45,109 nucleotides of DNA from JANMEX01 sp031423755 (GCA_031423755.1 JANPGC010000189.1:1-45109); one strand, 5' to 3'. Positions 7,447 to 14,910 are shown, counted from the stretch's first letter. Notes: generated by a model from the sequence alone, not told the origin. Translations and numbers: made by a program.

Positions 7447-8782
7447 AGCTGACCGAAAGGCCGCCAATAGAGGAAGCAGAGAACACAGGTTCCGCACCAT
7501 AAGCCGCCAGAATTTCCGAGACGAGACTGAGGCCCAGACCGGCGTTTCCGGATGACTGGTCAAGCCGCCTGCCACGCACTGCGAGCGACGAAAACAATTG
7601 CTCTGGCACACCGGCTCCATCGTCGGCAATTTCGACAACAACATTCTGCCCATCCTTGTGCGCAGAGATTTTGACGATGGTTGTTGCAGCGCGCGCAGCG
7701 TTTTCAAGAAGGTTTCCCAATAGGTCATTCAGATCGTCAGCGTTTATCGCGGCCAGCGCATCGGGTGCGGCGGAATTTTGAAACGCTATCGATTCACCGT
7801 TCGGGGTGCGGGCCAGCGTGCGGATGATGCCATGCGCCGCTGTGGCAACGGACACCGGCTTTTGGCGGGCACTGGAATTGCGGATACGCGAACGGGCAAG
7901 CTCGCGCTCGACAATCTGTTTCATGCGGAGCGCAATATCTTCAATATCATCAGCAACAGCATCTTGGCCCGCATCGCGCAGCCGGGACACATCATTTGTC
8001 AGGGCAGTCAGCGGCGTCTTTAGTCCGTGTGCGAGATCAGCGGCGCGATCACGTGCACGGGTCAATGATTCCTCCTGCGCACTGAGCAACTGGTTGACCT
8101 CGTCAACCAAGGGCCGAACCTCCAAAGGAACATCTTCCGACAGGCGCGCAGTTACGCCTGACCTAACATCCCTGATAGCGGCTCCCAGACTTGAAACGGG
8201 CTTGAGGCCTTGGGTGACCTGCCACCAGAGACCCGCAAGCAACAGCAAGCCCAAGCCAAGGACAGCAGGCGCAAGATCGCTGGCGAAGCCTGATTTAAGC
8301 GTTTCAAGCTCAGCCGTGTTAATGGCCACCGATATACTGACCGGGCGGTCGGCTTTTGCGTTCTCAAGAATGATCAGGCGCTCGTGAACCAAAATCTCCT
8401 TACCTTCCGGACCAAGCAAATGGCGGGCATCGGTGACACTTGGTGCCAACGAGCCTGTTGGCAGCGCAAGCTCGGCGTCCCAAAGTGACACCGAACGCAG
8501 CTTAGCCTTGCGGACTTCATCATTCACTTGCCAGTAAAGGCCGCCAAAGACCCGCTCGAAACGGGGGTCCCCAGGCTCGGCATCCAGATACAGTGCACCA
8601 TCTGGCTTGAAGCGCAGATTGCCTGCCAATTGGAGAATGTGCGTGTCGAGTTCCTGGCCTATCCGCCTCTCAACATGGCGCCCGAACAAAGATGTGAGTC
8701 CGATAGCTGACAGGATCATGGCCGCCGAGACTGCCAACGTGGCGAGTAACAATAAACGAAGCCTGAGGGACCCAGGTTTCAT
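7424..8782 (-). CDS. Sensor histidine kinase, PhoQ-like
   Basis: 452 residues. Membrane helices at about 9-32 and 170-188 flank a periplasmic sensor of about 135 residues. The phosphoacceptor is His252 in DLAHGLKTPLTAL. The ATPase domain has the N box NLLENAARA, G1 DDGAGVP and G2 NAGLGLSL. The ATG overlaps the response regulator stop by 4 bases, so the two are translationally coupled. Together with the PepSY gene upstream this forms a pepSY-regulator-kinase operon. The ligand is unknown; PhoQ relatives sense divalent cations, pH or envelope peptides. Confidence 0.93.
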   Translation of the reverse strand: MKPGSLRLRLLLLATLAVSAAMILSAIGLTSLFGRHVERRIGQELDTHILQLAGNLRFKPDGALYLDAEPGDPRFERVFGGLYWQVNDEVRKAKLRSVSLWDAELALPTGSLAPSVTDARHLLGPEGKEILVHERLIILENAKADRPVSISVAINTAELETLKSGFASDLAPAVLGLGLLLLAGLWWQVTQGLKPVSSLGAAIRDVRSGVTARLSEDVPLEVRPLVDEVNQLLSAQEESLTRARDRAADLAHGLKTPLTALTNDVSRLRDAGQDAVADDIEDIALRMKQIVERELARSRIRNSSARQKPVSVATAAHGIIRTLARTPNGESIAFQNSAAPDALAAINADDLNDLLGNLLENAARAATTIVKISAHKDGQNVVVEIADDGAGVPEQLFSSLAVRGRRLDQSSGNAGLGLSLVSEILAAYGAEPVFSASSIGGLSVSFKLPAGG

Positions 8783-9444
8783 TGCGTTGTTTCTGAGAAA
8801 ATGTAACCAAAACCGCGGCGGGTTTCGATAAGCCCGGCCCCGATTTTCTTACGCACCCGCCCGACAAGGACTTCCACCGCGTTGGATTCCCGCTCGAAAT
8901 GCTCTGCCTGAAGATGTTCGGACAGTTCTTGCTGGGTTACAACACGCCCACTGTTGTGCATCATGTAGGCGACGAACCGAAACTCCTGTGGCGAAAGTCT
9001 GATCGGGATTCCCGACTTTGTGACGCGCATTTGGCGCGGATCGAGCACGGTGGCACCGATGCTCAAATTGGGCGCGGCATGTCCGCCGCTGCGGCGCAAT
9101 ATGGCCCGCAAGCGTGCCAAAAGTTCCTCAACTTCGAACGGCTTGACAAGATAATCATCAGCCCCGGAGTTTATGCCTTCAACTCTTTCGGACCACGTGC
9201 CGCGTGCGGTCAGGACAAGGATGGGGAAATTGCGCCCGTTTGCCCGCCACTTCTTCAGGATCGCCATACCGTCCATATTGGGCAAGCCTAAATCTAGAAT
9301 TGCAGCGGCGTAATCTTCGGTATCACCTTTGAACCACGCCTCTTCGCCATCCAACTCGGTATCTACAATGAAACCGTTGGCTTCGAGGGCAGAAACAACC
9401 ATCTGGCGAATGCGACGGTCATCCTCGACAACAAGTATTTTCAT
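8779..9444 (-). CDS. OmpR/PhoP-type response regulator
   Basis: 221 residues. The receiver domain has acidic residues at 8-9, phosphoacceptor Asp51 (ILDLGLP), Thr79 and Lys101 (KPFEVEELLARLR). A winged-helix DNA-binding domain follows (about 125-219), with the recognition region SNAVEVLVGRVRKKIG and the wing ending RGFGYIF. The start codon abuts the PepSY stop directly (TGA then ATG), and its own stop overlaps the kinase ATG. Members of this family bind direct repeats about 11 bp apart, and such repeats occur upstream at 9800-9838, suggesting autoregulation. Confidence 0.95.
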   Translation of the reverse strand: MKILVVEDDRRIRQMVVSALEANGFIVDTELDGEEAWFKGDTEDYAAAILDLGLPNMDGMAILKKWRANGRNFPILVLTARGTWSERVEGINSGADDYLVKPFEVEELLARLRAILRRSGGHAAPNLSIGATVLDPRQMRVTKSGIPIRLSPQEFRFVAYMMHNSGRVVTQQELSEHLQAEHFERESNAVEVLVGRVRKKIGAGLIETRRGFGYIFSETTQ

Positions 9445-9777
9445 TCAATCGTCCCCGCCGATTTTCATCAGCTCGCCTGTCCGGGCATCCACATAGACTT
9501 CCTTCCGGCGGCCTCTGCTGTCGAGAAAATATATCTCGTAGACCGGACGGTCGTTTTTTTCCTCATATTTGGTCTCGATTATTTCACCATTGAGGTGAGG
9601 CATCGCACGCTTTAAAATTTCGGCGAGCGACAGTATTTTTCCCGATTTGGCGTTCTCGTAGACTTTGTCTGAGGCTCGATGTTCATCGTCGCCATCATGA
9701 CCGTCATCAGCAGCGGCGATAGGCGAAGCCAAAAGCAGCGACAAGAACAAGGGGAACAAAGTGCACGCGCGAGTCAT
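9445..9777 (-). CDS. Secreted PepSY-domain protein
   Basis: 110 residues from the ATG at 9777, which gives a clean signal peptide (MTRACTLFPLF... to about residue 23, ending PIAAADD). A longer frame starts at 9822, but that would place the putative operator inside the coding region. After an Asp/His-rich linker, the PepSY domain has the typical ending EVYVDARTGELMKI. PepSY domains bind or inhibit peptidases and often accompany two-component or redox systems. It is the first gene of the regulator-kinase operon and probably acts in the periplasm as modulator of the sensor. Confidence 0.82.
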   Translation of the reverse strand: MTRACTLFPLFLSLLLASPIAAADDGHDGDDEHRASDKVYENAKSGKILSLAEILKRAMPHLNGEIIETKYEEKNDRPVYEIYFLDSRGRRKEVYVDARTGELMKIGGDD

Positions 9778-9799
9778 ACGGCTATTTCGCTCAACTTGG

Positions 9800-9838
9800 A
9801 TGACAGAATGCTGACAGGTCATGTCAGTCTTTTGTCAC
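9800..9838. promoter_or_regulatory. Divergent operator with 11-bp-spaced direct repeats
   Basis: On the minus strand CTGTCAG-CATT-CTGTCAT (9817-9800) places two heptamers 11 bp apart, matching the layout of Pho-box type sites of OmpR-family regulators. On the plus strand TGTCAG (9822-9827) and TGTCAC (9833-9838) repeat the same spacing in the other orientation. The block lies between the divergent PepSY genes at 9777 and 9902. Confidence 0.6.
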
Positions 9839-9901
9839 AAGCGGACGACTACATCTACCCAGGCCAAAGACGGCGCCATGATATCTTGAAAGGAACTTCC
9901 C

Positions 9902-10186
9902 ATGCGCATTATTCTCTCCGCCCTTGCTCTGTGCCTCGCTTTCTCCGCTTCAGCATTTGCTGAAGGAAGCGAGTCCAAAAACGCATGCGGTGATACCGAC
10001 AAGTCCACATGGATCAGCCAGGACGATGCCAAGGCAAAGGCCATTGCAGTTGGATTTGATGTCCGCCAGGTCAAGGATGAGGGCGGATGTTATGAAATCT
10101 ATGCAATCGACAAGGCTGGCAACAAGGTCGAAAAGCTCATGCATCCCGTTACCGGCGAATTCGTAGCCGACGAAACAGCGGAATAA
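9902..10186 (+). CDS. Small secreted PepSY-domain protein
   Basis: 94 residues. The signal peptide is MRIILSALALCLAFSASAFA, cleaved before EGSES. The mature part contains ISQDDAKAKAIAVGFDVRQVK and ends with KLMHPVTGEFV, the PepSY fold layout. Cys29 and Cys62 of the precursor could pair. The Shine-Dalgarno AAAGGAA precedes the ATG well. Its stop overlaps the ATG of the cytochrome b561 gene (TAATG). It diverges from the other PepSY operon and shares the putative operator, so both sides are likely controlled by the same regulator. Confidence 0.82.
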   Translation: MRIILSALALCLAFSASAFAEGSESKNACGDTDKSTWISQDDAKAKAIAVGFDVRQVKDEGGCYEIYAIDKAGNKVEKLMHPVTGEFVADETAE

Positions 10187-10749
10187 TGGACACCAATACG
10201 GACAACACCCAGACCGGCGACTCCTTGTCGCCGGGAACGGTGCGGGTGTGGGACCCGTTCGTCCGAATTTTCCATTGGTCACTTGTAGGCTTGTTTTTCT
10301 TAGCCTTTTTCACCGGCGACGAATGGAAATCAGCACATATTTATGCCGGATACGGCGTCGGCACCCTGATTTTATCCCGCATCATCTGGGGGTTTGCCGG
10401 CTCTGAACATGCCCGATTTTCATCGTTCGTGTATTCGCGAGCCACTGTTTTGGAATTTCTGAAAGACAGTGTGCTGCTGAAAGCCAAGCGGTACATAGGG
10501 CACAATCCTGCAGGCGGTGCGATGGTGATCGCTTTGCTGTTATCTGTCGGAGCCATTGCGACAACAGGCTACATGATGACGACCGACGCCTATTGGGGTG
10601 TCGGATGGGTCGAAGATGCCCATAAAGTTACCGTCTATCTCACCATCGCATTGGTTGTGCTTCATGTCGGGGGCGTGGTGCTGGCCAGCTTTGAACACAA
10701 GGAAAACCTTGTCCGCTCAATGTTCACCGGCCGCAAGCGGCCAAACTAA
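10186..10749 (+). CDS. Cytochrome b561 family membrane protein
   Basis: 187 residues with four predicted membrane helices. Candidate haem ligands are the His residues in RIFHWSLVG, SAHIYAGYG, EDAHKVTVYL and VLHVGGVV. The N-terminal VRVWDPFVRIFHW pattern is typical of di-haem b-type cytochromes related to the hydrogenase cytochrome b subunit. These carry electrons across the inner membrane. Translational coupling with the PepSY gene implies a common function, possibly electron delivery to a periplasmic partner. Confidence 0.88.
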   Translation: MDTNTDNTQTGDSLSPGTVRVWDPFVRIFHWSLVGLFFLAFFTGDEWKSAHIYAGYGVGTLILSRIIWGFAGSEHARFSSFVYSRATVLEFLKDSVLLKAKRYIGHNPAGGAMVIALLLSVGAIATTGYMMTTDAYWGVGWVEDAHKVTVYLTIALVVLHVGGVVLASFEHKENLVRSMFTGRKRPN

Positions 10750-10769
10750 TTGATTTTCCAGAACAAATT

Positions 10770-10790
10770 GCCGGGCAAACTTCGCCCGGC
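10770..10790. terminator. Hairpin between convergent b561 and msrB genes
   Basis: GCCGGGC (10770-10776), a 7-base loop, then GCCCGGC (10784-10790). The stem is perfect, with only a weak T-rich stretch on the minus-strand side. It lies between two convergent stops and plausibly ends both transcripts. Confidence 0.55.
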
Positions 10791-10806
10791 ATTCTGCGCA
10801 TGTTAC

Positions 10807-11316
10807 TCAAGCCGCATCAGGCTTGAACGTCAGCGCGATCCCGTTCAGGCAATGGCGCTTGCCGGTGGGCTTGGGGCCGTCGTCGAACACATGGCCAAAA
10901 TGGCCGCCGCAGCGGCGGCAGTGGATTTCGGTGCGGGCCATGAACAGCGATTTGTCGTCCTGATCGCCGATGGCATCCTTCAAGGATTCGTAAAAGCTCG
11001 GCCACCCGGTGCCGCTGTCAAACTTGGCGTAGGAGCCATAGACCGGGAGGTCGCAGCCAGCACAGTGAAAATTTCCGGTGCGGTGCTCGTCGAGCAGCGC
11101 GCTGGTGAACGGGCGCTCTGTGTCTTCCTTGCGAAGAACCTGAAACTGCGCTTCCGTCAAAATCTTGCGCCATTCCTCGTCGGTTTTTTCAATCTCGAAC
11201 TTGCCCTCGGCGGCGCTCGAAACGCTTACGAAGCCTGCTCGAAAATTGAACAGAACCGGCACGGAAAGCGCGCCAATTGCGAGGGCTGTGGATGTGAGGA
11301 AGGACCGGCGGTTCAT
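10807..11316 (-). CDS. msrB: Exported peptide-methionine (R)-S-oxide reductase
   Basis: 169 residues. The N-terminus MNRRSFLTSTALAIGAL has a twin-arginine motif and hydrophobic stretch, so the enzyme is probably exported folded to the periplasm. The MsrB domain (about 40-166) has zinc ligands Cys85, Cys88, Cys133 and Cys136, the signature SGTGWPSF, and catalytic Cys156 in RHCLNG. It reduces the R epimer of methionine sulfoxide in proteins. It lies downstream of the two fasciclin genes on the same strand and convergent to cytochrome b561, a context suggesting periplasmic oxidative repair. Confidence 0.95.
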   Translation of the reverse strand: MNRRSFLTSTALAIGALSVPVLFNFRAGFVSVSSAAEGKFEIEKTDEEWRKILTEAQFQVLRKEDTERPFTSALLDEHRTGNFHCAGCDLPVYGSYAKFDSGTGWPSFYESLKDAIGDQDDKSLFMARTEIHCRRCGGHFGHVFDDGPKPTGKRHCLNGIALTFKPDAA

Positions 11317-11341
11317 GGTTCAAAGACCTCTCGGATAAGAC

Positions 11342-11371
11342 GCCGCCTGCGGAACGGTCTCCGCAGGCGGC
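11342..11371. terminator. Long GC-rich hairpin between fasciclin and msrB genes
   Basis: GCCGCCTGCGG (11342-11352), loop of 8, CCGCAGGCGGC (11361-11371): a perfect 11-bp stem. No U-tract follows on either strand. It lies between the fasciclin stop (11423) and the msrB ATG (11316) and may terminate or stabilise the fasciclin mRNA. Confidence 0.5.
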
Positions 11372-11422
11372 ACGACGCTGATATGGGGTTATTTATATCC
11401 GCATCGTGGGATCAACGGGAAA

Positions 11423-11977
11423 TCACGACTTCGGCAAGAGAACCTTGTCGATCACGTGAATAACGCCGTTTGACTGTTCGACATCAGCGATGGTGACGTT
11501 TGCAACGCCGCCGTTTTCATCGGTCACGGTGACCTTGCCGCCATCGGCCTTCAGTGTCAGTTCGCAGCCGCCAACGGTCTTCACCTTGTGCGCGCCGCCA
11601 TCGTCCATCACCATCTTGGTGACTGCGTCGGACATGGCCTTGGCCGGAACGACATGGCAGGTAAGAATCTTGGTGAGCTGATCCTTGTTCTCTGGCTTCA
11701 GGAGCGTGTCGACTGTGCCTGCTGGCAGGGCGTCAAACGCTGCGTTGACCGGGGCGAACACTGTGAACGGGCCGGGGCCCTTGAGTGTGTCGACGAGGCC
11801 GGCTGCAGTCACTGCGGCAACGAGCGTGGTGTGGTCCTTGGAGTTCACTGCGTTTTCGACGATGTTCTTGTCGGCATACATTGCTGCGCCGCCAACCATC
11901 GGGTTTTCAGCAAACGCTGCGGATGACAGGGCGATCGCGCCAGCGATTGTGGACAGGAAAAGGGATTTCTTGAACAT
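11423..11977 (-). CDS. Secreted fasciclin-domain protein 1
   Basis: 184 residues: a signal peptide ending SSAAFA (about 23) and a single fasciclin domain (about 38-182). The H1 motif reads GPGPFTVFAPVNAAFDALP, and the H2-like end is VIHVIDKVLLP. Cys107 (LTCHVV) and Cys138 (GGCEL) occupy the same positions as in the neighbouring paralogue, so a disulfide is likely. Fasciclin proteins mediate adhesion or matrix interactions; the relatives MPT70/MPT83 in mycobacteria belong to the SigK regulon. The long 5' region (11978-12112) carries a 13-base tandem repeat. Confidence 0.94.
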   Translation of the reverse strand: MFKKSLFLSTIAGAIALSSAAFAENPMVGGAAMYADKNIVENAVNSKDHTTLVAAVTAAGLVDTLKGPGPFTVFAPVNAAFDALPAGTVDTLLKPENKDQLTKILTCHVVPAKAMSDAVTKMVMDDGGAHKVKTVGGCELTLKADGGKVTVTDENGGVANVTIADVEQSNGVIHVIDKVLLPKS

Positions 11978-11990
11978 GGGGATATTCCTC

Positions 11991-12016
11991 GTTGTGATCT
12001 TTGGTTGTGATCTTTG
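11991..12016. repeat. 13-base tandem direct repeat in fasciclin 1 leader
   Basis: GTTGTGATCTTTG occurs twice back to back (11991-12003, 12004-12016), 14 bases upstream of the fasciclin 1 ATG on the minus strand. It could be a replication-slippage duplication or paired binding sites. Confidence 0.6.
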
Positions 12017-12112
12017 CCCTGCAATTGCGAGGGTCAGAGGAGGAACGCGACGGCGCGCCGAATAGTTTCACAAAACTTAAAGAAAATTTCCGCGAAGAAT
12101 AATCCTGAAAAA

Positions 12113-12667
12113 TCAATCAGCTGACGGCAGGACGGCGTCTATGATTTCAAGCATGCCGTTTGACTGGGCCACGTCCAGCGCCGTAATTTCGGCAGTTGCT
12201 GCATCTTGTCCGGCGACAAAGAACCTGCCGTGCTTGCGGCTGACCGTCAGAATGCAGCCGCCGATGGTTTGCAGCTCGACAGACTGTCCTTCTGTGACCA
12301 AGTCCGACAAGGGCTTGCCAGCCATCTCATTGCCAGAAACGATGTGGCACGACAGCAGACGCGCAATTTGGTTTCGGTTCACACGCAGAAGCGATTGCGG
12401 TGTATGGCCTTCCGGCAACGCGGCAAAGGCTGCGTCATCCGGGGCGAACACCGTGAATGTGCCGCGGCGCATCAGCGGCTGCTCCAGCTTCACCATTTTC
12501 ATTGCCTTGATGAGCGTGCGGTGGGTGCGCGAGTCAATGACGTTTGAAAGGATGGTCTTGTTTGAATACATGACCGACTGGCCGATCATGCGGATTTCTT
12601 CAGCGCGCGTGGCAAGCGGCAGCGTGACCAAAAGGGCTGCTAGGACAAGGACGGGGTTCCTGCGCAT
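12113..12667 (-). CDS. Secreted fasciclin-domain protein 2
   Basis: 184 residues from the ATG at 12667, which has AAGGTGA about 5 bases upstream; a GTG at 12676 is the alternative. Signal peptide ends about TRA-EE (residue 22). The fasciclin domain has the H1 motif RGTFTVFAPDDAAFAALPEG and the end MLEIIDAVLP. Cys107 and Cys138 are conserved with fasciclin 1. The paralogues are clearly diverged, so the duplication is old. It follows rskA on the same strand, with a perfect palindrome over its ribosome binding site. Confidence 0.93.
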   Translation of the reverse strand: MRRNPVLVLAALLVTLPLATRAEEIRMIGQSVMYSNKTILSNVIDSRTHRTLIKAMKMVKLEQPLMRRGTFTVFAPDDAAFAALPEGHTPQSLLRVNRNQIARLLSCHIVSGNEMAGKPLSDLVTEGQSVELQTIGGCILTVSRKHGRFFVAGQDAATAEITALDVAQSNGMLEIIDAVLPSAD

Positions 12668-12674
12668 GCCAGTC

Positions 12675-12691
12675 ACCTTTCCTGGAAAGGT
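12675..12691. promoter_or_regulatory. 17-base palindrome overlapping the fasciclin 2 ribosome binding site
   Basis: ACCTTTCC-T-GGAAAGGT is perfectly palindromic with 8-base arms. On the minus strand its right arm contributes the AAGGT of the Shine-Dalgarno for the ATG at 12667. It could be a protein operator or a hairpin that hides the ribosome binding site. Confidence 0.5.
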
Positions 12692-12751
12692 TTATTGCAA
12701 GCATAATATTACGCCTCTGCGGCCAACTCGACAAACGGAATTTTAATCTGG

Positions 12752-13477
12752 TCAGATGGCCCTTGAGACGCCGACTGCAATAACCGGGCCCGTGGCGCTG
12801 CCGGTTGGCGAGCCGCCGAGCGGTTCGACGGATACTGCGAAGGCGTCGCCGGCATTGATGCGGGCGACCATTTCGGGCTTCACCTTAAGCGTCAAGGACT
12901 CGGCATTGGTCAGCACGCCCATGGATTCCGGCGCGGAGCTGCCGTCAACGAACCAAAGTTCAAAGTCCCTGTCTCCGGCCTTGTCGGCCTTGACGCGGGT
13001 GACGCGGATTTCGTCCGAGCCCGGTTCATAAAGCGCGACAAAGCGCACTTCGCCGGTGTCTGCCTGCATTGGCGCGACAATCGGGATGACCTTGGCAATC
13101 TGAGGGTCGCGGCGCAGGGCCTGCGGCACGACAACAACAGCGGCCAGTGCCAGAGAGGCGAGCGAGAGGCCGCGCCAGAAGGCGAGGCTCTGGAACAGGC
13201 CGGGGGATTGAGCTTTCGCGGACGAAAACAAGCGCTTGTCAATCGCAGACTTGACCATCGGCGGCGGTGTCACTGTCGCGTACTCGTCATCAAGCGGTGA
13301 TAAACGATCTTGCCAGCGGTCAACCATGCGGGCGAACGCGCGGTCGTCGGCGATGCGGGCCTCGGCGGAGCGGCGCGCGGATGCTTCCAGCACCCCGAGT
13401 ACATACTCGGCAGCCAGGAGATCATCGCCGTCTTCCGGCATCATCTCTTTGTCTACGCTGCTCATCGCTCCAGACAC
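12752..13477 (-). CDS. rskA: RskA-type transmembrane anti-sigma factor
   Basis: 241 residues. The cytosolic N-terminus (about 15-65) contains LLAAEYVLGVLEASARRSAEA, typical of RskA anti-sigma domains, and lacks a zinc-binding HxxxCxxC motif. One membrane helix lies at about 104-123. The periplasmic part (about 135-241) shows the RskA C-terminal features FELWFVDG and FAVSVEPLGGSP. It should hold the adjacent sigma factor at the membrane and release it after regulated proteolysis. Its start overlaps the sigma gene by 16 bases. Confidence 0.92.
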   Translation of the reverse strand: MSGAMSSVDKEMMPEDGDDLLAAEYVLGVLEASARRSAEARIADDRAFARMVDRWQDRLSPLDDEYATVTPPPMVKSAIDKRLFSSAKAQSPGLFQSLAFWRGLSLASLALAAVVVVPQALRRDPQIAKVIPIVAPMQADTGEVRFVALYEPGSDEIRVTRVKADKAGDRDFELWFVDGSSAPESMGVLTNAESLTLKVKPEMVARINAGDAFAVSVEPLGGSPTGSATGPVIAVGVSRAI

Positions 13478-14001
13478 TCTTTCAGTTTCATCAGGCTGCG
13501 GCGCAGCCAGGTTCGCATTGTGTTGAGCGGCACGTTGAAGTGCGCCGCCAGTTCTTCGTAGGAACGGCCCTCGACGTAAGCAAGTTTCACGGCATCTGCC
13601 TTGCCCGGGTCAAGCTCCTGCATGCAACGGTCAATCCGGCGCCCCTCGCCGCTGTTGACCGCCTGCCGTTCCGGATCTGGTGCGGCATCGGCGACATCAT
13701 AGGCGGCTTCGATGGGTTGAGCGGGTTTTTGGCGGGCGCGAATGCGGTCAATTGAGTGGTTGCGGGCAATGGCGCACAGCCAGCCGAGCGCAGACGCATC
13801 GCTTTGGGCGTAGCGGTCGGCACGGGACCAGATCTTCACAAACACTTCCTGCAGCGCATCTTCCGCTTCGCTCCTTTCAGAGAGAATACGCAGGCACACG
13901 CCAAAAAGTTTCGGCGAAGCAACGGCATACAGCCGGTCGAACGCCGCCCTGTCCTTGAGCGCGATGCGCGGCAGCAAGGAGGAAAGTTCGTCAGCGCTCA
14001 T
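13462..14001 (-). CDS. sigK: ECF sigma factor, SigK-like
   Basis: 179 residues. Region 2 (about 20-90) includes LFGVCLRIL, SEAEDALQEVFVKIW and ARNHSIDRIRARQ. Region 4 (about 122-178) includes YVEGRSYEELAAHFNVPLNTMRTWLRRSLMKL-type helix-turn-helix residues. Cys126 (RIDRCMQEL) and Cys176 (LKECLER) are 50 residues apart, as are the redox disulfide Cys133/Cys183 recalled from Mycobacterium tuberculosis SigK. It is coupled to rskA and followed by two fasciclin genes, the classic SigK targets. No Shine-Dalgarno is obvious before the ATG. Confidence 0.93.
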   Translation of the reverse strand: MSADELSSLLPRIALKDRAAFDRLYAVASPKLFGVCLRILSERSEAEDALQEVFVKIWSRADRYAQSDASALGWLCAIARNHSIDRIRARQKPAQPIEAAYDVADAAPDPERQAVNSGEGRRIDRCMQELDPGKADAVKLAYVEGRSYEELAAHFNVPLNTMRTWLRRSLMKLKECLER

Positions 14002-14085
14002 TTAACAACCGATACGGGATATGATTTCATGTTTTTGGACCATGACAGAGAGTATGGCAAAATCAAGTTTTCGTGTGCGATGCGG

Positions 14086-14910
14086 TCAGGTGTGCCCGAC
14101 TTTTCCAGCCTCGCCTTCCGGAAGTTCGGACAGGAAGTCAACCGTATGGCACAGCACCGTGTCCGCATTCAACAACATGACGCCGTAGGCAGGCGGTTCG
14201 GGGATGGCGAGCGAAGAGTCCACCGTCACCAGATCAAACGGCATCTGATCGACAAGACTCTTGTAGACGGTTGCCGGAATGCCGTTCCATGAGACGCTGA
14301 TCGAGCGGTGAATATGGCCGCAGACAATCTGGCGCACGTCGTGGCCGGCAAGGCAGGCGCGGAATTCCTCGTGATTGTGCAGCTTGATCCGATCCATGCC
14401 GGGAAAAAGCGTATCAAATGGCGGGTGGTGTATGAAAATGACGACTGGCTTGCCGTTTGCGCCTGCGAGTGCGTCCGCCAAAAAGCCGAGGCGCTTTTCG
14501 CATAGAAAGCCTGCGTGGCTGTCCGGATATTCATACGGCGGGCCGTTGAGCGGGTCTAGGCCGATGACGCGGTAGCCGGCAATATCATGAGCAAACTGGA
14601 CGAAGCCGTTGCCGTCTTGCGGATTTTCAGGAAACGCTGCGATGAAATTCTCGCGAAGGTCATGATTGCCAACGAGGATTTTGACCGGGACTTTCAGTCC
14701 GGACAGAATGTGTTTCAGTTTAGCATAGGATTGCGGGTCGCCGCGATGGGTGAGGTCGCCGGTGATGATGCAGAGGCAGGCATCGGATTGTGTGCGGTTG
14801 ATGTGGGCAATCGCCAATTGAAGACGTTCGGAAGGGTCGATCCCGATGAGCCTGCCGCCATCAGGCAGGATGTGGACATCTGTGAGGACAATGATTTTGG
14901 TGGCTGGCAT
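14086..14910 (-). CDS. Metallophosphoesterase (class III cyclic-nucleotide phosphodiesterase-like)
   Basis: 274 residues. All calcineurin-like metal-binding motifs are present: DVH (11-13), GDLTHRGD, GNHDLR, IHHPP and GHIHR. Spacing and length match the CpdA/Rv0805-type branch, which hydrolyses cyclic nucleotides or phosphodiesters. There is no signal peptide, so it is cytosolic. It precedes sigK on the same strand with an 84-base gap. Specificity for cAMP cannot be read from the sequence. Confidence 0.88.
   Translation of the reverse strand: MPATKIIVLTDVHILPDGGRLIGIDPSERLQLAIAHINRTQSDACLCIITGDLTHRGDPQSYAKLKHILSGLKVPVKILVGNHDLRENFIAAFPENPQDGNGFVQFAHDIAGYRVIGLDPLNGPPYEYPDSHAGFLCEKRLGFLADALAGANGKPVVIFIHHPPFDTLFPGMDRIKLHNHEEFRACLAGHDVRQIVCGHIHRSISVSWNGIPATVYKSLVDQMPFDLVTVDSSLAIPEPPAYGVMLLNADTVLCHTVDFLSELPEGEAGKVGHT

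Noticed and set aside
9778..9822. Longer start for the minus-strand PepSY protein
   Set aside because: It would bury the direct-repeat operator in coding sequence and spoil the signal peptide; the ATG at 9777 gives a clean one.
11978..14085. A shared SigK promoter motif upstream of sigK and both fasciclin genes
   Set aside because: By eye the upstream regions share no convincing -35/-10 pair, so no promoter was called.
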